Shown here piece by piece: positions 16,892 through 24,156 of a DNA stretch of 39,186 nucleotides. Below the pieces are notes generated by a model. That model saw only the letters and a program-made list of their open reading frames with translations, was not told the DNA's origin and made no database searches. Each line of letters starts with the position of its first letter. The stretch's first letter is position 1. The stretch spans positions 1 to 39,186 of the forward strand of contig WRJC01000028.1 of assembly GCA_009782405.1 (NCBI GenBank). The letters run 5' to 3'. Source of the DNA: Oscillospiraceae bacterium (lineage in GTDB: Bacteria > Bacillota_A > Clostridia > Oscillospirales > WRJC01). Both the position numbers and the translations under genes were made by a program.

Positions 16892-16920
16892 ATTATATCA
16901 CAAACTTCATCTCTTGTCAA
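16892..16920 (-). promoter_or_regulatory. Consensus sigma-70-type promoter of the tnpB chimera
   Basis: On the minus strand TTGACA (16920-16915), exactly 17 bp and TATAAT (16897-16892): a perfect consensus promoter 24 bp before the TTG start. If active it would drive the chimera and the broken transporter genes behind it. Confidence 0.75.
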
Positions 16921-16968
16921 GCGTTTTTGCTGTCTTTTTCGTCTTTTTTTTGATTGCTTGCCACCCCG

Positions 16969-17014
16969 CACGTGTAGCGAACGTGAACGAAGTTCACGTG
17001 CAGTTCACGCCAAT
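16969..17014 (+). repeat. 46-bp palindromic repeat, copy A
   Basis: A 46-bp unit built around the inverted repeat GTGAACGAAGTTCAC (16983-16997) with a third half site GTTCAC after it. It matches copy B at 39 of 46 positions, and all seven differences are transitions. It lies just before the IS110 remnant. Confidence 0.8.
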
Positions 17015-17068
17015 AACCACGTCCCTAATGGACGCCACGATAAATGAAAAAACAGGGACACGGGCAGG

Positions 17069-17685
17069 GAGCAGACGGCGCAGATCGAGCGGACGGACGC
17101 GATGATACAGCGCAGCTTGGGCGACGACTACAAGGCTGCTGCGGCGGCGCTTGATGAAATCCCGGGAGTAGGCAAAGTGGCCGCAGAGCAGATCATCGCC
17201 GAGACGGGCGCTGACATGACAAGGTTCAAGAACCAGCACAGCCTGTGCAAATGGGCCGGAGTTTGCCCCGGCAACAACGAGTCCGCAGGCAAGCAGAAGA
17301 GCGGCAAAACCTCAAACGGCAATCAAGCCCTCATGTGTAACGAATGTGAACGGAGTTCACATACAGTTCACACCAATCGATTGACAACCCTGACCCAGTG
17401 CGCCAAGTCTGCCGTCAAAAAAAAAATTCGTTCTTCTCCGCCCAGTACGCGAGGCTCGTCTCCCACAGGGGCAGAAATCGCGCCACCATGGCCGTCGCCC
17501 ACTCCATCCTTATCGCCGTCTATTTCGTCCTCTCCGGCCATGACTTCCGCGACCTCGGCGCCGATTACTACAACCAGTTCAATCGCGAGCGTAAGATCAA
17601 CTCCCATGTCAAGCAGCTCTCCAAGCTTGGCCTCACCGTCCCCGATGATCTCGTCAACGATGTTCTCTCCAGACCTCCCGGTTGA
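17069..17685 (+). mobile_element. IS110-family transposase remnant, interrupted and frameshifted
   Basis: From about 17069 one frame reads the central/C-terminal transposase_20 region: EIPGVGKVAAEQIIAETGAD, then CKWAGVCPGNNESAGKQKSG and a KTSNGNQAL block. The N-terminal RuvC-like DEDD domain is missing. Copy B of the 46-bp repeat interrupts the gene in frame after GNQAL (17332-17377). Similarity resumes as LTQCAKSAVKKK, then shifts frame at a run of ten A (17417-17426) and continues NSFFSAQYARLV, AVAHSILIAVY and DLGADYYNQ to the stop at 17685, the normal IS110 C-terminus. It cannot encode a working recombinase. Confidence 0.82.
17332..17377 (+). repeat. 46-bp palindromic repeat, copy B, inside the IS110 remnant
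   Basis: The second copy of the unit at 16969-17014, with core GTGAACGGAGTTCAC (17346-17360). It sits between two blocks that are contiguous in IS110 transposases, so it looks inserted. Confidence 0.8.
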
Positions 17686-17907
17686 TATCTTCCCTAATAT
17701 TTCCCCCTTTTTGCGCCATTTTCCGTGACGCTTGCTTTGCTTTGTCCTTTTTTTCCCACACTGTGCTACCTTTTTTCACATTAATCGAAAATCCCACCGC
17801 CTAAATTCTGCGGATTTTTGAGGCGGGGGTATTACGCCGCCCTTGTTAAATTGAGCCCCGATATTTTTTTCGTCCCCAAAGCGTTTTAAAATTTTACAAT
17901 TTTACGA
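17686..17907. other. Non-coding stretch between the IS110 remnant and the uppP promoter
   Basis: No gene is seen. It holds one dyad, CCGCCT (17797-17802) and AGGCGG (17821-17826), around an 18-nt loop. This could be a transposon end or a weak bidirectional terminator. Confidence 0.35.
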
Positions 17908-17936
17908 TTGCATTTTTGCGGGGAGTATGGTAAAAT
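17908..17936 (+). promoter_or_regulatory. Promoter of uppP-ftsK, with an element shared with the hydrogenase operon
   Basis: TTGCAT (17908-17913), a 17-bp spacer and TAAAAT (17931-17936). The spacer and about 22 bp upstream nearly match the region at 23162-23210: CGATTG, then TTTTTGCGGGG and TATG followed by TAAAATAA. Confidence 0.6.
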
Positions 17937-17968
17937 AAGTCAGAAAGCAAAAAGGGGGAATGTTTTAA

Positions 17969-18799
17969 ATGCTGGAGCTTTTAAAATGCGCGTTTTACGG
18001 CATGGTCCAGGGTTTCACGGAATTTTTGCCGGTTTCGAGCTCGGGGCATCTGGCCATACTTAAAAATATATTCGGGCTTGAATTCGACGACGCGATGCTG
18101 TTCGTGCTCATTTTGCACCTCGGTTCGCTCGCCGCAGTTATTTTGATCTACTTCAAAGACATAAAAAATATGTTTTTTGGTTTTTTTAGCCTCGCCGGAA
18201 AGATATTCACCGGAAAATTCAGCCTGAAATCCGCAAATTCCGGCGAACGGCTTGTCATATTGGTGTTCATCGCCGCCGTTCCGCTTTTCATCGGCGCATT
18301 TTTGGACAAACAGATAGAAATCCTGTCGGATTACACGAAAATAGTCGGGGTTTTTCTGATAATAAACGCAATCATCCTGTTTTTTTCGGACATGGTGCCC
18401 GTCGGCGAGGTGACAGAAAAAAACGCGACCCCGCAAAACGCGCTTTTTGTCGGCTTGTGCCAGCTTGTCGCGGTGGCCCCGGGCATATCGAGGTCGGGCT
18501 CCACGATAACGGGCGGGCTCTTGAACAATTTCAGCCGCCAATTCGCGGTAAAATTTTCGTTCATCATGTCGATCCCGGCGATACTCGGAGCGAGCGTGTT
18601 CAAATTCGCGGATTTCGCGAAATCGGAATCGGAAATAACGGGCCAAATGCTTGCCTCGTGCGCGGTCGGATTTTTGCTCGCTTTTTTCTCGGGATTAGCC
18701 GCGATTTTTCTGTTGAATTTCATAGCCCGCAAAAAAAAATTCAGGATATTTTCCATATATTGCCTTGCGGCAGGTCTGCTCGCGGTGATTTTCGGGTAG
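17969..18799 (+). CDS. uppP: Undecaprenyl-diphosphatase UppP (BacA)
   Basis: A 276-residue polytopic membrane enzyme that dephosphorylates undecaprenyl diphosphate to regenerate the lipid carrier for peptidoglycan and other wall polymers; family members give bacitracin tolerance when overproduced. Both active-site motifs are present: GMVQGFTEFLPVSSSGHL near residue 11 (Glu-rich motif with the conserved SSSGHL) and VAPGISRSGSTITGG near residue 168 with the catalytic Arg and Ser. About eight hydrophobic segments cover the rest, and the length is normal. ftsK follows 25 bp later on the same strand, so the two may be co-transcribed. Confidence 0.95.
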   Translation: MLELLKCAFYGMVQGFTEFLPVSSSGHLAILKNIFGLEFDDAMLFVLILHLGSLAAVILIYFKDIKNMFFGFFSLAGKIFTGKFSLKSANSGERLVILVFIAAVPLFIGAFLDKQIEILSDYTKIVGVFLIINAIILFFSDMVPVGEVTEKNATPQNALFVGLCQLVAVAPGISRSGSTITGGLLNNFSRQFAVKFSFIMSIPAILGASVFKFADFAKSESEITGQMLASCAVGFLLAFFSGLAAIFLLNFIARKKKFRIFSIYCLAAGLLAVIFG

Positions 18800-18824
18800 C
18801 CAATCGATATAATTGGGAGGAAAA

Positions 18825-21527
18825 ATGGAGCAAAGAAGAAAAAAAAGCGTTGCGGGGCGGGGAAGGCCGCCGCAGAGAAGGCCGTCCGCCGACAGCGCAA
18901 AAACAAACAAAAAAACAAAAGGCAAACCGGCGGCTCAAAACAATTCCGCGAAAAACCGCGAAAAACCCGAGCCGAATTCAATGGCGCAAACCGTCGCGCC
19001 CTTTATACTGATCGTGTTTTCCATATATATACTCGTGACATTTTTTGTCACCGGCCCGGAGAGCGTGGGCGGAGTCGGAGTTTTTACCCGCAATATATTT
19101 TACGGGCTTTTCGGCGCGGTGGCGATATTGGTTCCGGTTTTTTCGATTTCCATAGCTGTATTTATGAGAAGCGACATGAAGAGCGGGTTTTTCAGGTACA
19201 GGCTCATATTTTCCGCGATTTGCCTCGTTCTGTTCGCTTCGATGTTCCATCTGGGCTGGAAAGAGAGCCCCGAAGCGGGATACAGCCTCAAAAAAATATT
19301 CGACAACGGGAAGCTGTCGAATGGCGGCGGGGTGTTCGGGGGCTATTTAGCCGAGACGCTGCGGCGCTGCGTGGGCAGCGTCGGCGCCTGGATATTCGTG
19401 CTGCCTCTCTCCGCGATCTTTGGCATCTTTTTATTCGGATTCACCCCGCAGGGGCTCATAAAGCGAATCGTCGCGCTGGTGCGGGAATATAAAGAAAACA
19501 GGCCGCAGCAGCAATTGCCGGAGATCGAAAATCGCCGCGAGCCCGCGCTGCAGCCCCAGAATGCCGCCCCCCGCATAAAACAAACCGCCAAAACCTTCGA
19601 GGACGATATACCGATCGATTTGGCAAATTCCAAAAAAAGCAGAAAGAAGCCAAATCAAAACGGCTTTGAGATGGGCGACAACCCGTTTGCAAACGGTTTC
19701 ACCGATGAAACGGATGAAATAGAACGAATAAACATAAAAAATGCGGAAGACCAGATAAATATCGAAACCCTCCCAACCCTCCCGGAAGTGCCCGAAAAGG
19801 AAATGTTCGGCTCAAACGATGCTTTTGCCGATGAAAACGGCGAAATCGATTTTTTAAACGCATCAGATGAATCGGCCGAGACAGCCGAACCGGAGGATTT
19901 TGAAAGATTCGAAGTGGGCGAACTGGAAAACTTGGACTCCGTGCCGATAGAAAGGGACGACGAACCCGAAGAGATCGCTTCGGAAAACGCGATGATTTTT
20001 GGCGATTTCGAAAAAAAAGATGAAATCCCCCCGATAAAAAAAGAATACAAACTCCCTCCGATATCCCTTTTGACCAAAGACACGAGCACGGCGAATTCGG
20101 ATATAAAAGAAGAATTGCAGACCACGGCGCAAAAGCTGGTGGATACCCTCGCCAGTTTCGGGGTGAAGACAAAAATTTACGGCTTTTCGAGGGGAGCTTC
20201 CATAACAAGATATGAGATATCCCCGGATTCGGGCGTCAAAGTGAATTCGATCGTCACTTTGGCAAACGACCTCTCGCTTAATTTGGCCGCGGAAGTCAGG
20301 ATAGAAGCCCCGATACCCGGAAAAGCGGCGATAGGCATAGAAGTGCCGAACAAAGTGCGCGAATTCGTGTATCTTCGCTCGCTTCTCGAAGAGGCGCAGT
20401 TTGGCAACGCGGCGAGCAAAATCACGATCGCGCTTGGGACGGACGTGGCCGGGAAACCCATATACTCGGACATCGCCAAAATGCCGCATTTACTGATCGC
20501 AGGGGCCACGAACATGGGAAAATCGGTCAGCATGAACTGCATGATCGCCAGCATTTTGTTCAAAGCTTCTCCCGACGAGGTCAAATTCATCATGATAGAC
20601 CCAAAAAAAGTCGAGCTCAACATCTACAACGGGATACCCCATCTTTTGGTGCCTGTGGTGAGCGACCCCAAAAAAGCGGCGGGCGCGCTGTCCTGGGCGG
20701 TGAACGAAATGGAAAACAGGTACAAGCTGATCGAGGAAAGGGAAGTCCGGGATTTTAGGTCATACAACGAATCCATAAAAAACGATCCGCTCTCAGAGCC
20801 GCTTCCGCAGATAGTGATAATCATCGACGAGCTCGCCGATTTGATGCTGACCGCGCCCGCCGACGTGGAACAGTCGGTGAACCGGCTCGCCGCCAAAGCG
20901 AGGGCGGCGGGGCTGCATCTGATCGTGGGGACGCAGAGGCCTTCGGTGGATGTCATAACAGGGCTGATCAAGGCGAATATCCCCACGAGGATAGCCTTCA
21001 CGGTAGTCGCGCCGCAGGACTCCAGGACGATAATAAACATGGGCGGGGCGGAAAAGCTGATAGGGGTGGGTGATATGCTCTATGTGCCCACAGGAAGCAA
21101 ACCGATACGCGTCCAAGGCGCATACATCAGCGACAGCGACTGCATAAGCGTGGTGAATTTTTGGAAAGCGCAGTCCGACGGCCAATACGACGAGGGCATC
21201 GCGGAGGAAATCGAGCAGGAAGCGGCGAGGTGCAACACGAAAGGCGCGAAAATAAAAGACAAGGACGAGGAAATAAATGCCGAAGACGAATTTAAAAAAG
21301 ACTCCATGCTCAAATCGGCGATCGAAGTGGCTCTCGACAACGGGCGCATATCCACTTCGTTGCTCCAGACCAAGCTTTCCCTTGGCTACGCGAGGGCCGC
21401 GAGGATCGTGGACACAATGGAAAAAATGGGCATGATCGGGCCCTTCGAAGGCTCCAAGCCCCGAAAATTACTGATATCCAAGCAGGACTTCATCGAAATG
21501 ACGATGAACAGCGATAATTTCGAATGA
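18825..21527 (+). CDS. ftsK: DNA translocase FtsK/SpoIIIE
   Basis: A 900-residue septal DNA pump that clears chromosomes from the closing septum. After a basic, repetitive N-terminal ~45 residues come about four membrane helices (to residue ~200), then a long acidic linker rich in Glu/Asp and Pro (to ~430). The RecA-like motor follows: Walker A GATNMGKS (560-567), the MIDPKKVEL loop and Walker B IVIIIDELADLM, then GTQRPSVDVITGLIKANIPTR. The C-terminal gamma winged helix, which reads KOPS/SRS DNA, contains SLGYARAARIVDTME. ATG 18825 has GGGAGG 6 nt upstream; the TTG at 18813 is less likely. Confidence 0.95.
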   Translation: MEQRRKKSVAGRGRPPQRRPSADSAKTNKKTKGKPAAQNNSAKNREKPEPNSMAQTVAPFILIVFSIYILVTFFVTGPESVGGVGVFTRNIFYGLFGAVAILVPVFSISIAVFMRSDMKSGFFRYRLIFSAICLVLFASMFHLGWKESPEAGYSLKKIFDNGKLSNGGGVFGGYLAETLRRCVGSVGAWIFVLPLSAIFGIFLFGFTPQGLIKRIVALVREYKENRPQQQLPEIENRREPALQPQNAAPRIKQTAKTFEDDIPIDLANSKKSRKKPNQNGFEMGDNPFANGFTDETDEIERINIKNAEDQINIETLPTLPEVPEKEMFGSNDAFADENGEIDFLNASDESAETAEPEDFERFEVGELENLDSVPIERDDEPEEIASENAMIFGDFEKKDEIPPIKKEYKLPPISLLTKDTSTANSDIKEELQTTAQKLVDTLASFGVKTKIYGFSRGASITRYEISPDSGVKVNSIVTLANDLSLNLAAEVRIEAPIPGKAAIGIEVPNKVREFVYLRSLLEEAQFGNAASKITIALGTDVAGKPIYSDIAKMPHLLIAGATNMGKSVSMNCMIASILFKASPDEVKFIMIDPKKVELNIYNGIPHLLVPVVSDPKKAAGALSWAVNEMENRYKLIEEREVRDFRSYNESIKNDPLSEPLPQIVIIIDELADLMLTAPADVEQSVNRLAAKARAAGLHLIVGTQRPSVDVITGLIKANIPTRIAFTVVAPQDSRTIINMGGAEKLIGVGDMLYVPTGSKPIRVQGAYISDSDCISVVNFWKAQSDGQYDEGIAEEIEQEAARCNTKGAKIKDKDEEINAEDEFKKDSMLKSAIEVALDNGRISTSLLQTKLSLGYARAARIVDTMEKMGMIGPFEGSKPRKLLISKQDFIEMTMNSDNFE

Positions 21528-21551
21528 AAAATAAATTGCTTTGCGCCGGAT

Positions 21552-23057
21552 TCACTGCACCGCTTCATAGGCGGCGAGAATTTTTTCGAGGTTCGCTTGC
21601 GCTTTCCCCATGTTTTTTTCGACCACGGAGGCAAATTCGCGTTTGTTCGCGTCTATTTGGCTCTGGAATGTATACGATATTATCCAGTTGTCGTAAACAT
21701 AGCCGAAATCGAATATCCGGCCGCTGTAAATTATGTCGAGCATTTCGGCGGATTCGTTGTCCCTCGAAAATTTGGTTTTCAACAAAACATCGTAATAAGC
21801 GGGCACAAGGTATTTGTATGAAAGAAACGACATTTCTTCGATTATGGCTCCGGTCCGATCGAGGTTGGAAACCATGATTGGGATTCCCATAAGCAGGGTG
21901 TGGCCGTCCATGAACGAATAATATTTTTCCTGCGCCGAATCGAGTTTGGGATATGGCAAAATGCCGAAATCCGTTTCCATGCCCCTGAGAATCTGCGGGG
22001 CGGTGAGATATTTGAACATCAAAAGAGCCCTGTTTTCGGAAAATATCTTGAAATATTTTGCTTCCAAAGTCCAATTGGCTTCGTAAATCGTATAATCCGA
22101 ACGGCACAATTCAAACGCTTTGTCAAAACTGTTTATCGAACGCTCTGTCACGTATTCGATGTACGGGATGTTGTTTTCGTCTTTTCTCATCACCATATTG
22201 CCGCAGGAATAGAAAAGGCCCTGAGCGCCATAGTTCATTATGATTCCCCATTGGTCTTCTTCGTCCATTATGCCGTCGCCGTTAAGGTCTTTGGCTATAT
22301 CCTTGGAAACTTCGGCCGCTTTGTCAAGCGTCCAATGCCCGCTTTTGACGATTTCGTACAAATTTTCCACTCCATTTTCTTTTTGCACTTGCTTGTTGAA
22401 AAACACCGCGTATAAATATTCGTTTGAACCCACGCTCAAATCGCTCAGGGCCAAAAACATTTTGTTTCCCACCGAAAGCTGTTCGGCTACTTCCGAACTC
22501 CAATACGGTTTTGACAAATCGATGCAAGGGATATTTTCCCAGTTCAACAAAAATCCGTTTGCAGCCGCCGGCCCGCTTCCCCCCATTTCAAATGCCAAAA
22601 ACAAATCATATATGTCTTCGCCGGCATTCACGGCTTTTTTCAGAGCGTCATAAGGGCCGTTCGGTTCCGGCTCCGCCGCCATTTTAATTTGTATGTTGAA
22701 TTTGTTTTCCGTTTCCCTGTTTCTGCGGTAAGTCGCATCGTTCATCGGTTCGCCGGTTTCTTCTTCGGCGTAGATGTCGCGGGTGTGCAGCGGGTAATCG
22801 TGCAAGCCGTCGTCCGTGGTCAAAATGGTAAACGCATATCCCCCGAAATCGAACGCTTCGATGTTGGGGTCAAACGATTCGCGCAATTCGGCATTTTCCT
22901 CCCCGCCGGCTACTTTTTCATCAACGCCGTTTTCGTTCGCGGATTCGCTTTGATCCGTTTTCCCGCTATTTTGGGAACACGAAAACAAAAAAGGCAAAAC
23001 AATTGAGAAAAATATAAAAATGCATATTGTTTTTTTTGTTTTTATCGCTTTGTTCAT
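21552..23057 (-). CDS. Extracellular solute-binding lipoprotein (~500 aa, sugar ABC type), copy 3
   Basis: A 501-residue lipoprotein with lipobox Cys27 (FLFSC) and an acidic Asn/Glu linker. It is homologous along its length to the tandem pair at 1434-4474: MNDATYRRN and ENKFNIQI near residues 80-100, PYWSSEV, and the calcium-loop-like DLNGDGIMDEEDQWG. Like them it has no permease or ATPase gene next to it. ftsK converges on it with a 24-bp gap, and it has its own promoter with a dyad in the spacer, so it is a single-gene unit. A good AGAGGA site precedes the ATG. Ligand unknown. Confidence 0.85.
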   Translation of the reverse strand: MNKAIKTKKTICIFIFFSIVLPFLFSCSQNSGKTDQSESANENGVDEKVAGGEENAELRESFDPNIEAFDFGGYAFTILTTDDGLHDYPLHTRDIYAEEETGEPMNDATYRRNRETENKFNIQIKMAAEPEPNGPYDALKKAVNAGEDIYDLFLAFEMGGSGPAAANGFLLNWENIPCIDLSKPYWSSEVAEQLSVGNKMFLALSDLSVGSNEYLYAVFFNKQVQKENGVENLYEIVKSGHWTLDKAAEVSKDIAKDLNGDGIMDEEDQWGIIMNYGAQGLFYSCGNMVMRKDENNIPYIEYVTERSINSFDKAFELCRSDYTIYEANWTLEAKYFKIFSENRALLMFKYLTAPQILRGMETDFGILPYPKLDSAQEKYYSFMDGHTLLMGIPIMVSNLDRTGAIIEEMSFLSYKYLVPAYYDVLLKTKFSRDNESAEMLDIIYSGRIFDFGYVYDNWIISYTFQSQIDANKREFASVVEKNMGKAQANLEKILAAYEAVQ

Positions 23058-23109
23058 TGGTTAAATCCTCTCTATGCCCTTAAAAAACATTTCCAAATCT
23101 TTGTATTCC

Positions 23110-23139
23110 ATTATACGCCCGCTAAGCGTATGTTGTCAA
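23110..23139 (-). promoter_or_regulatory. Promoter with built-in operator-like dyad for solute-binding protein copy 3
   Basis: On the minus strand TTGACA (23139-23134), an 18-bp spacer and TATAAT (23115-23110). The spacer holds the inverted repeat ATACGC...GCGTAT, which runs into the -10 box; a repressor there would block polymerase. Confidence 0.65.
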
Positions 23140-23181
23140 GAGGTTTTGAAATTTTCAATTTAAATTTTAACAATTTCACGA

Positions 23182-23210
23182 TTGAATTTTTGCGGGGATT
23201 ATGTTAAAAT
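23182..23210 (+). promoter_or_regulatory. Promoter of the hndABCD hydrogenase operon
   Basis: TTGAAT (23182-23187), a 17-bp spacer and TAAAAT (23205-23210), 38 bp before the hndA ATG. The spacer (TTTTGCGGGGATTATGT) and the upstream AAATTTTAACAATTT stretch nearly match the uppP promoter region. Confidence 0.6.
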
Positions 23211-23247
23211 AAATTCAAAATATGCGATATTGGAGGGAAACGCAAAA

Positions 23248-23745
23248 ATGAAAAAGAAAATGACTACGGTAAATTTTCAAGGGACGCAAAACCAAGAAGC
23301 CAAACTCGCAAAAGTGATAGACGAATACAAAAAAGTAAAAGGGGCGCTGATGCCGGTTTTGCAAAAAGCCCAGGAAATCTACGGATACTTGCCGATCGAA
23401 GTCCAGAAGATGATCGCCGACGGAATGGAAATCAGCTTGGAAGAGATTTACGGGGTTGTGACTTTCTATTCGCAGTTTTTGCTCAACCCCAAAGGCGAGA
23501 CTGCGATTTCGGTATGCCTCGGCACCGCCTGCTACGTGAAAGGGAGCGGGGACATACTCGATAAAATATCCGAAAATTTGGGCGTAAAAGCCGGAGAAAC
23601 GTCAAGCGACGGAAAATATTCCCTGGAAGCGACCAGGTGCATAGGGGCGTGCGGACTCGCTCCGGTGATGACGGTCAACGAAGACGTCTACGGCAGGATC
23701 AAACTCGACGATGTCGAATCAATATTGGCGAAATACAAGAAATAG
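23248..23745 (+). CDS. hndA: NuoE-like [2Fe-2S] subunit of NAD(P)-linked [FeFe] hydrogenase (HndA)
   Basis: A 165-residue thioredoxin-like ferredoxin of the complex I 24-kDa/NuoE family. The four cluster cysteines are in CLGTAC and, about 40 residues later, RCIGACG, the usual two-plus-two pattern. The N-terminal helical part (QKAQEIYGYLPIEVQKMIA and GVVTFYSQF) is also typical. It passes electrons between the flavin subunit and the hydrogenase. ATG 23248 follows GGAGGG by about 10 nt; the open frame extends upstream to 23182, but that lies inside the promoter. The order NuoE-like, small ferredoxin, NuoF-like, [FeFe] catalytic subunit matches hndABCD of Desulfovibrio-type tetrameric enzymes. 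Confidence 0.9.
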   Translation: MKKKMTTVNFQGTQNQEAKLAKVIDEYKKVKGALMPVLQKAQEIYGYLPIEVQKMIADGMEISLEEIYGVVTFYSQFLLNPKGETAISVCLGTACYVKGSGDILDKISENLGVKAGETSSDGKYSLEATRCIGACGLAPVMTVNEDVYGRIKLDDVESILAKYKK

Positions 23746-23759
23746 GGGGCAATAAATAA

Positions 23760-24137
23760 ATGAAAATAAAAAATGTCGCGGAATTGAAGGCGATGAGGGA
23801 AAACGCCAAGCTGAAATTCGAGATACAAGAAAACAGCACAAAAATCGTCGTGGGAATGGCGACTTGCGGAATGGCGGCGGGGGCAAAGGCCGTAATGGAT
23901 GCCTTGAAAGAAGAAATAAAAACACAAAAAATAGAAAATGCGTCGGTGGCCAAAGCGGGTTGCATAGGGTTTTGCCAGTACGAGCCGATAGTCGAGGTAT
24001 ATGAACCGGGAAAACAAAAAGTCACTTACGTAAAAATGGATGCAAAAAAGGCAAAAGAAATCATAAACAGCCATATAATCGGCGGAAGGATTGTGAGCGA
24101 TTACACAATAGGCGCCGCCGCGGCAACATTTAAGTGA
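23760..24137 (+). CDS. hndB: Small thioredoxin-like [2Fe-2S] ferredoxin subunit (HndB)
   Basis: A 125-residue protein of the thioredoxin-like [2Fe-2S] group. Cysteines in VGMATCGMAAG and AGCIGFCQYEP provide a plausible cluster site; the first half has one fewer cysteine than classical forms, as in HndB. It starts 14 bp after hndA with a GGGGG ribosome site and is followed 19 bp later by hndC. In tetrameric Hnd hydrogenases this subunit is an accessory electron carrier. Confidence 0.85.
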   Translation: MKIKNVAELKAMRENAKLKFEIQENSTKIVVGMATCGMAAGAKAVMDALKEEIKTQKIENASVAKAGCIGFCQYEPIVEVYEPGKQKVTYVKMDAKKAKEIINSHIIGGRIVSDYTIGAAAATFK

Positions 24138-24156
24138 AATCGGAGGGTGAAAATAG

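Noticed and set aside
16969..17377. Possible CRISPR array from the repeated 46-bp unit
   Set aside because: There are only two copies, about 320 bp apart, with transposase sequence between them and no cas genes.
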